NCBI GenBank assembly: GCA_013202725.1
Contig: JABMRH010000108.1
Coordinates: 1-13,694, forward strand
DNA length: 13,694 nucleotides
Source of the DNA: Desulfobacteraceae bacterium
Lineage (GTDB): Bacteria > Desulfobacterota > Desulfobacteria > Desulfobacterales > ETH-SRB1
Direction: 5' to 3'
Every line of letters starts with the position of its first letter. The stretch's first letter is position 1. Below the pieces are notes generated by a model. It had not been told where the DNA came from. It saw only the letters and a program-made list of their open reading frames with translations, and did not search any database. This document shows, piece after piece, positions 5,824 to 11,146 of the stretch. The translations under genes were made by a program, and so were the position numbers.

Positions 5824-6669
5824 TCATTTCCTTTGCTCAACCAGTTTTTCCACCTGACTGTATAATTTTAGAAATTTTTCTTTCCACTCAGGCATCTCTT
5901 CCACAATAGGCCTCCCCCTTGAATAGGCTTCAGCGATTCGCCGGTCAAAGGGAATCTCCATCAAAATCGGCAGGTTTTCCTGCCCGGCATACTCCTGTAC
6001 CCGGCTGTCACCGATATCTGAACAGTTAATGACCAGACCGTGGGGAATGCCCAAAATTTTAACTGCCTCAACCGCCAGTTTCAGGTCATGGAGACCGAAA
6101 GGCGTGGGCTCGGTTACCAATAAAACAAAATCAGTGTTTTTCATGGCGGCAATAACCGGGCATGACGTACCCGGAGGCGCATCAATAATATTGATTTTAT
6201 CAGACCGGGCAAAGGATCTGACTTTTTTGATCAGGGGAGGGGACATTGCTTCACCAATCCTGAGACGTCCATGCACAAAATCGATATTATTTAGACTGCC
6301 TTTTTCAATTACACCGAGTTCACGGCCGGTTTCGGTTATGGCATCTTCAGGACATACCAACATACAACCGCCGCAACTGTGACACAGTTCCGGAAACGTG
6401 AGAACGGTTTCTCCGACTATGGCGATAACCTTGAACCGGCAAATATCAACGCATTTCCGGCAGAAAGTACATTTATCCTCATCGATTTCAGGCACAGGTG
6501 TAAAAACAGTTACGGTTTCTTCAATTAGTGGATTTAAAAAGAGATGGCAATTGGGTTCTTCCACATCACAATCCAGCAGTTGAACACCGGATTCAAGTGA
6601 AAGCGCCAGATTTGTGGCCACAGTTGTCTTGCCTGTTCCACCTTTTCCGCTTGCAATACTTATAATCAT
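5824..6669 (-). CDS. MinD/Mrp-type P-loop ATPase with inserted 2x[4Fe-4S] ferredoxin domain (paralogue)
   Basis: Same architecture as the next gene but clearly divergent: Walker A GKGGTGKT at 8-15, cluster motifs CTFCRKCVDIC (C67, C70, C73, C77) and CHSCGGCMLVC (C96, C99, C102, C106), and DAPPGTSCPV. I chose the ATG at 6669 because the family begins MIISIASGKGG. A TTG at 6675 lies closer to the AAGGAG (5 nt, against 11 nt for the ATG) and would add two residues. The two paralogues probably form a heterodimer, with ATP binding at the interface as in MinD. The gene lies 23 nt after the receiver-domain gene. Confidence 0.93.
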   Translation of the reverse strand: MIISIASGKGGTGKTTVATNLALSLESGVQLLDCDVEEPNCHLFLNPLIEETVTVFTPVPEIDEDKCTFCRKCVDICRFKVIAIVGETVLTFPELCHSCGGCMLVCPEDAITETGRELGVIEKGSLNNIDFVHGRLRIGEAMSPPLIKKVRSFARSDKINIIDAPPGTSCPVIAAMKNTDFVLLVTEPTPFGLHDLKLAVEAVKILGIPHGLVINCSDIGDSRVQEYAGQENLPILMEIPFDRRIAEAYSRGRPIVEEMPEWKEKFLKLYSQVEKLVEQRK

Positions 6670-6692
6670 AAGCAAAAAGACTCCTTGTTTAA

Positions 6693-7079
6693 TCAGCTTG
6701 TTCTGTTTGTAATGTTTAAAATATTCTTAAGGTACTGCAACAGATTTTCTGTATGAATTTTATCCGGCCGGGGCGGCAGTTGCATAAGAATGCCAAGCCC
6801 CTCGCTTGCTGCATGAAAATCCTCGGATGAAAGAGAACTGACTGCGGCACAATTGATCATCGGATTTGTTGAAACCAGTTTTTCCACGAATTTAAGACCG
6901 GTCATGTCGGAAAGTGATTCATCAGTCACTACCAGTTCAAAGCTATTAACTGAAATCATGGAGAGGGCATTGACGCCAGACACTGCCCGGGAAATGCTCA
7001 AATTGACATTTTTTTCCATGTTTGATGCTAAATCAATAAAAAAATCTTTATCAGAACTTACCAGTAATACATGTATCAT
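6693..7079 (-). CDS. Single-domain receiver-like protein, degenerate
   Basis: A 128-residue stand-alone receiver (CheY-like) fold. It keeps acidic residues at 10-12 (SDKD) and a possible acceptor D53 in VVTDESLSDMTG. The region around the conserved Thr/Ser reads CAAVSSLS. At the normally invariant Lys position there is QLPPRP, so the Lys that couples phosphorylation to the conformational switch is missing. No output domain. It may be an adaptor that docks on the MinD ATPases or a kinase rather than a true phospho-switch. It sits inside the cofactor cluster, 224 nt after the DUF5320 gene, with only a weak ribosome-binding site (GGCGAG). Confidence 0.75.
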   Translation of the reverse strand: MIHVLLVSSDKDFFIDLASNMEKNVNLSISRAVSGVNALSMISVNSFELVVTDESLSDMTGLKFVEKLVSTNPMINCAAVSSLSSEDFHAASEGLGILMQLPPRPDKIHTENLLQYLKNILNITNRTS

Positions 7080-7176
7080 TTATCTCGCCTGCGTTGAACT
7101 ATTTTGAACCATTTAAATATATTGTGAAACTGCAATCCAGTATCCTCCATATCCTTTCAACTAAAATTTCCCCGCA

Positions 7177-7212
7177 TCAGCCCTCAGTAAATTTGTTTTC
7201 ACTGAAGGCTGA
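7177..7212 (-). other. Perfect 12-bp stem-loop in the DUF5320 / receiver gap
   Basis: In the minus-strand RNA the arms at 7201-7212 and 7177-7188 pair over 12 positions with one G-U pair and a 12-nt loop. The + strand reading has a C-A mismatch at that place, so the structure fits minus-strand RNA best. No T-run follows. It lies in a 224-nt gap inside an otherwise tight operon. Possible jobs are mRNA processing or stability control between the two gene blocks. No sigma-54 or convincing sigma-70 promoter was seen in the gap. Confidence 0.4.
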
Positions 7213-7240
7213 TTAAGGGAAAGAAAATATTGCATCCAAT

Positions 7241-7273
7241 AAAAAAATCTGGCGTTGCTCGGTTGTTGAGCAA
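7241..7273 (-). terminator. Weak terminator-like hairpin after the DUF5320 gene
   Basis: On the minus strand TTGCTC-AACAACC-GAGCAA (7255-7273) is a 6-bp stem, followed after CGCCAG by ATTTTTTT. The six-base offset between stem and T-run makes it a poor terminator. It might cause partial stopping, giving more of the first two gene products than of those downstream. Confidence 0.3.
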
Positions 7274-7303
7274 TTTTCAGTCACCCGTGATGCGAATAGC
7301 TGT

Positions 7304-7648
7304 CTATTCAGAAGATCTTTCCAGTTCCGTTAATCTTTTGTTAATTGAATCCAGCATGTTTTTTGCTGAATCAGCCTGTACTTTCAGCATATCAAGCTCA
7401 CTTGCTGCGTCTTGGGGATATGCATTGAAATACGGGGGCTGATTCAAGGCAAACCCTCTACCGAAACCGCGCCCTACTCCCCGTCCAAAGCCGCCTCTGA
7501 AGCCACGGCCATACGCCATACCGCCGCCAAAACCAGCAGTCCCGACCGCGGATCGTTCATATCCTGCGTTTGCTGGGTTGCAAAATCCCCTGCCTCCTCC
7601 TGTCATCGGGCCTGCTCCCATTGGCCCTGTTCCGTTAAATCCCGGCAT
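7304..7648 (-). CDS. DUF5320-family Gly-rich protein
   Basis: A 114-residue protein. It starts MPGFNGTGPMGAGPMTGGGR with one cysteine (GFCNP), typical of DUF5320. A low-complexity Gly/Arg/Phe stretch follows (GRGFRGGFGRGVGRGFGRGF), then a C-terminal amphipathic coiled coil (about 83-113, SELDMLKVQADSAKNMLDSI). Family members are frequent beside NifX-domain genes in anaerobes; their biochemical role is not established. A strong ribosome-binding site (AAAGGAGGT, 6 nt before ATG) indicates high expression. Confidence 0.85.
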   Translation of the reverse strand: MPGFNGTGPMGAGPMTGGGRGFCNPANAGYERSAVGTAGFGGGMAYGRGFRGGFGRGVGRGFGRGFALNQPPYFNAYPQDAASELDMLKVQADSAKNMLDSINKRLTELERSSE

Positions 7649-7690
7649 AATATGACCTCCTTTAAAAAATAAATATATTTATCTTCTGCC

Positions 7691-7870
7691 TTAACGACCC
7701 TGTCCACTGCCTCGGCCTGAACCCTGTCCACTGCCTCGGCCTGAACCCTGTCCACTGCCTCGGCCTTTACCTTGTCCCGCATTGCCGCCTTTTCCGGTTT
7801 TGCATCCTCCCCTGCCTTTTCCTGATCCCGGGCCCTGGCCTTGCGGTCCCGTTCTATCACCTTTTGGCAT
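7691..7870 (-). CDS. Possible separately translated 59-residue Gly-rich protein nested in the NifX gene
   Basis: Codon 133 of the preceding NifX gene is an ATG preceded by a textbook ribosome-binding site (AAAAGGAGG, 8 nt spacing). The sequence from there, MPKGDRTGPQGQGPGSGKGR, is how independent small DUF5320-like proteins begin. So this part either is made alone from an internal start or was once a separate gene that has lost the stop codon before it. Rich in Gly, Ser, Arg and Gln, with one Cys (GRGGCKTG). No known function. Confidence 0.5.
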   Translation of the reverse strand: MPKGDRTGPQGQGPGSGKGRGGCKTGKGGNAGQGKGRGSGQGSGRGSGQGSGRGSGQGR

Positions 7871-8266
7871 GTTCTTCGCCTCCTTTTGTTGAGCAAAATA
7901 ATTATTTTTTTTACCATGTCTGCGACACTGTTTCCCGCACCCCGGCATTGAAAATGCCGGGATAATCGGTTTGCCTTTTGCAAAAGAGTCAATCACCCTG
8001 TCCGCATTGCCGGAAATAAAAGGAATAAGTTCTATGCCGTTCACTGCAATGATATTTGCAGGCACTTCCGAAATAGCGCCGCATATCAGGACTGAAATAC
8101 CCATTTGTTTCAGCATTTCCGCAAGACGTGATGATATTACAGGATTAAAAGCCGCAAATTGTCTGTTTAATACTTCGCCGTTTGCAATTTCTGCTAAAAG
8201 AAGCGTGTTTGCAACATCAAACACCGGTGAAATCCGGTCTTCCCAGACAGTAAGCGCAATTTTCAT
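7691..8266 (-). CDS. NifX/NifB-domain protein with Gly-rich C-terminal extension
   Basis: Residues 1-110 are a dinitrogenase Fe-Mo cofactor domain (MKIALTVWEDRISPVFDVAN, then LICGAISEVPA with one cysteine), ending in a Cys-rich FSMPGCGKQC, a usual end for this subfamily. The frame stays open through a charged linker into a second part starting MPKGDRTGP, giving 191 residues, well above the usual 110-130. The join looks like a fusion of two neighbouring genes. First gene of the cluster: its strong TAAGGAGGT site and ATG lie just behind a sigma-54 promoter at 8300-8317, with a predicted leader of about 24 nt. Confidence 0.85.
   Translation of the reverse strand: MKIALTVWEDRISPVFDVANTLLLAEIANGEVLNRQFAAFNPVISSRLAEMLKQMGISVLICGAISEVPANIIAVNGIELIPFISGNADRVIDSFAKGKPIIPAFSMPGCGKQCRRHGKKNNYFAQQKEAKNMPKGDRTGPQGQGPGSGKGRGGCKTGKGGNAGQGKGRGSGQGSGRGSGQGSGRGSGQGR
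7698..7769. repeat. Three 24-bp tandem repeats in the Gly-rich tail
   Basis: The unit CCCTGTCCACTGCCTCGG-CCTGAA occurs at 7698-7721, 7722-7745 and, with a changed end, 7746-7769. The first two copies are identical. Each unit encodes eight residues of SGRGSGQG type, so copy-number change would keep the frame and only alter tail length. Confidence 0.85.
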
Positions 8267-8299
8267 AATCCTGAATGACCTCCTTATTCATAAAAGAAG

Positions 8300-8317
8300 T
8301 AGCAAACAACATGCCAA
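8300..8317 (-). promoter_or_regulatory. Sigma-54 promoter of the NifX/MinD cluster
   Basis: Minus strand TTGGCATGTTGTTTGCTA has GG (8315-8314) and GC (8303-8302) exactly 10 nt apart, close to the TTGGCACG-N4-TTGCW consensus. Predicted start about 8290, which puts the NifX ribosome-binding site and ATG (8266) at once in the leader. A sigma-54 activator gene lies directly upstream on the same strand. The ORP operons of Desulfovibrio vulgaris are known to be sigma-54-controlled by an adjacent activator, which fits. Confidence 0.8.
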
Positions 8318-8323
8318 TGTGTC

Positions 8324-8364
8324 ATTGCGAATTGATTTAACGCTGATATTTAATAATTGCGAAT
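8324..8364. promoter_or_regulatory. Direct repeat upstream of the cluster promoter, possible activator half-sites
   Basis: ATTGCGAAT occurs at 8324-8332 and again at 8356-8364, 32 bp apart (about three helical turns), roughly 35-75 bp upstream of the predicted start. This is close for a sigma-54 enhancer, so they could also bind another regulator. Evidence is repetition only. Confidence 0.3.
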
Positions 8365-8416
8365 ACTTATGGTGCAGATGCGGCTATTGCATGGTTTTGC
8401 GCAGGCAGAAAGACGT

Positions 8417-8441
8417 GCAAAAAGGCGACTCAAAAAGTCGC
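8417..8441 (-). terminator. Intrinsic terminator after the PAS activator gene
   Basis: On the minus strand GCGACT-TTTTG-AGTCGC is a 6-bp perfect stem, followed by CTTTTTGC. It lies 25 nt past the stop of the activator gene and ahead of the sigma-54 promoter, separating the feo/activator transcript from the NifX/MinD cluster. Confidence 0.65.
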
Positions 8442-8465
8442 AATTATGCAACATTATGAATGGTT

Positions 8466-9845
8466 TTATTTTCGGTCGGAGCGCCCGTCAATTTTTGGAA
8501 GAACTATCCCCAGCTTATTGATCTTTCGGAAAAGCGTGCTTTTATGCATTCCGAGATCTTTGGCCGCAGCCTTGCGGTTATAGTTGTTCCGTTTCAGTAC
8601 ATCCGCTATGATCTTTATTTCCGCTGATTTTAAAGTATCATGTTCTGTTGCATGTTTATCCGCAGCCAGAGATTGCAAAGACAGGTTGATCGGCATATGT
8701 CGCAACTGAATTTTCCCCTCCATGCACAGCACAAAGGCATGCTCGATAAAGTTTTCCAGTTCCCTGATATTACCGGGGAAATCATAGTGCATAAGCGCTT
8801 CAAGCGCCTCCTGATCAATACCGGTTACGGCCTTTCCGCGAATTCTGTTTAACTTGCCGATAAATCGCTCGACAAGAAGCGGGATGTCTTCCATCCGTTC
8901 CCGAAGCGGGGGGAGTTTCAACTGTACCACATTGATGCGGTAAAAGAGATCCTGACGAAACGCACCCTTGTCCACCATCTCAGAAAGGTTTTGATTAGTT
9001 GCGGCGATAATTCTGACATTCGCCTTTACTTTTTTTACAGCACCTAAGGGTTGAAATTCTCTTTCTTCAAGGACCCTCAGAAGCCTGATCTGAAATGCGG
9101 GGCTAGTGTCCCCGATTTCATCAAGAAAGATCGTGCCGCCTTCCGCAAGGGCAAAGTGTCCCGGTTTGTTTTTGACCGCATTGGTAAAGGCGCCGGCCTT
9201 GTAGCCGAAAAGCTCTGACTCAAGCAGCGTGTCCGGGAGGGCGCCACAGTTAATGGCAACAAAAGGCTCATTTTTACGGTGGCTTAAATTGTGGATTGCC
9301 CTTGCCGCCAGCTCTTTGCCAGTGCCTGTTTCTCCCTCAATAAGTACCGTGCTGTCACTTTCAGACACCTGCGGCAGGATATTAAAAATTTTTTTCATCG
9401 CCGTGCTGCTGCTTACCATATCCCCCATCTGAAAACGAGCGGAAAGTTCCTTCCGTAATTCTTCCACGAGACTATGGTCCCGGAATATCTCGACCCCGCC
9501 AAGAATTTCTCCTTTTTTATCTTTTAAAAGGGAGGTGGATGCCGTGATGGGGATGCGTTTTTTTTCACTGTTAATAATATGGGTAGATGTACTGACAAAC
9601 GATTTGCCTTCTTTCATCGTTCTTTTTAAGGCGCAATCACCTTCACACATGTTTGAACGAAAAACTTCCCAGCAGTGCCTCCCGATTGCTTCCTTTCGGG
9701 AAATCCCGGTTATCTCCTCAGCGGCGTGGTTGAACGAGGTGATTTGCCAGTTGTGGTCTATCGTAAAAACACCATCGGATATACTTTCAAGAATAATTTC
9801 CGTTGTGGTTTCATCCAGTTTTACAGTTCTTTGTGGTTTTGTCAT
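8466..9845 (-). CDS. PAS-domain sigma-54-dependent transcriptional activator
   Basis: A 459-residue regulator. An N-terminal PAS domain (about 12-125) carries cysteines C58, C67 and C71 (RHCWEVFRSNMCEGDCALKR). The AAA+ domain (about 143-375) has Walker A GETGTGKE (171-178), Walker B GTIFLDEIGD and the sigma-54 contact loop GAFTNA (218-223), a G-to-N change from GAFTGA. A Fis-type helix-turn-helix (about 423-445, RKAAAKDLGMHKSTLFRKIN) ends the protein. With no receiver it is tuned by what PAS senses, plausibly redox or metal through the cysteines. Placed directly upstream of the sigma-54-promoted NifX/MinD cluster, it is the obvious activator, analogous to the regulator of the Desulfovibrio ORP operons. 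Weak ribosome-binding site (CGGAAA). Confidence 0.93.
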   Translation of the reverse strand: MTKPQRTVKLDETTTEIILESISDGVFTIDHNWQITSFNHAAEEITGISRKEAIGRHCWEVFRSNMCEGDCALKRTMKEGKSFVSTSTHIINSEKKRIPITASTSLLKDKKGEILGGVEIFRDHSLVEELRKELSARFQMGDMVSSSTAMKKIFNILPQVSESDSTVLIEGETGTGKELAARAIHNLSHRKNEPFVAINCGALPDTLLESELFGYKAGAFTNAVKNKPGHFALAEGGTIFLDEIGDTSPAFQIRLLRVLEEREFQPLGAVKKVKANVRIIAATNQNLSEMVDKGAFRQDLFYRINVVQLKLPPLRERMEDIPLLVERFIGKLNRIRGKAVTGIDQEALEALMHYDFPGNIRELENFIEHAFVLCMEGKIQLRHMPINLSLQSLAADKHATEHDTLKSAEIKIIADVLKRNNYNRKAAAKDLGMHKSTLFRKINKLGIVLPKIDGRSDRK

Positions 9846-9851
9846 TTTCCG

Positions 9852-9992
9852 TTATTTAAAAGGCGAATTTTCAATGATATTATGTTTAGAAGGGCTGTCT
9901 ATAAGAGCTTTTTGAATTCGCTCGCATTCTCCGCAGTTAGCGCAATTTGTGATGGCAACTTGTTGGAAATAAGCAAGCGTTTTGCAAGGGTC
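9852..9992 (-). other. 46-codon Cys-motif open frame directly after the TPR gene stop
   Basis: Right after the TAA of the TPR gene, in the same frame, 46 sense codons run to a TAA at 9852, 6 nt before the activator's ATG. The translation looks protein-like: DPCKTLAYFQQVAITNCANC, then GECERIQKALIDSPSKHNII, then ENSPFK, with a C-x2-C-x2-C motif. It has no ATG, GTG or TTG and no ribosome-binding site. It may be a former C-terminal tail of the TPR protein cut off by a stop, a decayed small gene, a readthrough product, or chance. It fills the whole 147-nt gap between the two genes. Confidence 0.3.
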
Positions 9993-10679
9993 TTAACCGC
10001 TTACCCTTTCCCTTGCGAGTTCAATATAGATTGAATCGGTATGGTTGGAAATAATCTTCTTAAAAGCCGCTATGCTTTTCTCATTCTCACCCATTGTTGC
10101 ATAAAGCCGGCCAAGATTGAAAAGAGCCTGATCCTTCATGATAGCGCCTGATTGTGAAACAATTATTTCAAAATACTTCACTGCGTTCTTGTAATCATTT
10201 TTTTCTTCATAATTATAACCCGTTCCGCTCAGAATAAATGTGTTAATCGATGGGTAATTTTTAAAGTCTTTTAAAGATTTATTATACAAGGCTGTTGCCT
10301 TTTCATAATCGCCCGCATTGTAACAAATATTGGCATATATAAGCCCTGCAAGTTTTGCGGCATCTCTTCTTGAATATTTTTTTATAATAAAATCAAAATT
10401 CTGACTAATATTCTGGTAAGCCTTTTCATGTCCATTATCCTTCACAATAAAATTATATCCGGTTATAGCCTGGTCCAGCAAGGCAAATGCCCTGTTTTCG
10501 GCTTTATTTGAAAAATACCGAATCCCTGAAACAACGATTATAAGCAATGCAACTACACCTAAGGCAAATGATATTTGAACCTTATATTTTATCGCAGATT
10601 CTAATAATCTGGATGAAAAGCTTATAAATTCATCAGGTCCTTTTATCAGTTGTTTTCTCGTTATCCTTTTCTTAGCCAT
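9993..10679 (-). CDS. Membrane-anchored TPR protein (YfgM/CpoB-like TPR_21 type)
   Basis: A 228-residue protein with a basic cytoplasmic start (MAKKRITRKQLIK), one transmembrane helix at about 34-52 (VQISFALGVVALLIIVVSGI), then an extracytoplasmic part with tetratricopeptide-like repeats. Clear units include YANICYNAGDYEKATALYNK, YNYEEKNDYKNAVKYFE and FNLGRLYATMGENEKSIAAF. The layout matches YfgM-type proteins, which bind the Sec translocon and periplasmic chaperones; function here is inferred only from that layout. Good ribosome-binding site (AAAGGAG). It lies 21 nt after the SH3 protein gene, in the feoAB direction. Confidence 0.8.
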   Translation of the reverse strand: MAKKRITRKQLIKGPDEFISFSSRLLESAIKYKVQISFALGVVALLIIVVSGIRYFSNKAENRAFALLDQAITGYNFIVKDNGHEKAYQNISQNFDFIIKKYSRRDAAKLAGLIYANICYNAGDYEKATALYNKSLKDFKNYPSINTFILSGTGYNYEEKNDYKNAVKYFEIIVSQSGAIMKDQALFNLGRLYATMGENEKSIAAFKKIISNHTDSIYIELARERVSG

Positions 10680-10700
10680 ATTGCTCCTTTCAAAGGTCTC

Positions 10701-11138
10701 TTACCAGACCAAAGACTTGTGAATCCACCCCCTGTCTCCATCAGCATGCTGAATATTAATCCACTTGCCTTTTCGTTTAATAACCTTAAACGGAATTCCT
10801 TTCTCAACATAAAATAATATCTTATAGTTTAAGCCCGGGCCTGACCGGATGTTGCACTTTGCATTCTTTGTAATGACGGACGGAATTTTATCGATAAGCG
10901 ATTTATGTATCCACCCTTCATCCTCTTCAAAATCACGAAAAAAGTGCCATGGCCCTGATTTTTTTATAACCACGATAGGATAATATTTTTCAGCCCTCCA
11001 TAAAATATCATAACCAGCGCCCGGTCCGGAACGTACATTGGCAACTGACGATATCACAGTTAAGCGTTCAGCCAGAGCAATACCGCTAAATATTATAAAA
11101 AAAATTGTCGCTGTAACTATATATTTCAAGTTTTGCAT
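10701..11138 (-). CDS. Secreted protein with two bacterial SH3 domains
   Basis: A 145-residue protein. The N-terminal signal peptide is about 23 residues (hydrophobic IVTATIFFIIFSG, likely cut after ALA). Two SH3_3/SH3b repeats follow, each with the N-V/I-R-S-G-P-G motif (ANVRSGPG near 34; CNIRSGPG near 96) and ending GWIHKSL. It contains no catalytic domain. Such proteins bind cell-wall or protein ligands in the periplasm. It starts 8 nt after the feoB stop and is probably co-transcribed with it; a link to iron uptake is not evident. Confidence 0.85.
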   Translation of the reverse strand: MQNLKYIVTATIFFIIFSGIALAERLTVISSVANVRSGPGAGYDILWRAEKYYPIVVIKKSGPWHFFRDFEEDEGWIHKSLIDKIPSVITKNAKCNIRSGPGLNYKILFYVEKGIPFKVIKRKGKWINIQHADGDRGWIHKSLVW

Positions 11139-11146
11139 CGCGTTCT

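Noticed and set aside
7603..7992. 129-codon minus-strand ORF in another frame over the Gly-rich genes
   Set aside because: It is a frame shadow of the 24-bp repeats (AEAVDRVQ repeats) and of two well-supported genes; no family features.
9940..9975. Sigma-54-like GG near ATGGCAACTTGTTGG on the + strand
   Set aside because: The GG-N10 position is followed by GA rather than GC and the site faces away from any gene start.
9675..10034. 119-codon + strand ORF opposite the activator and TPR genes
   Set aside because: Antisense to conserved PAS and TPR coding sequence, no ribosome-binding site or recognisable domain.
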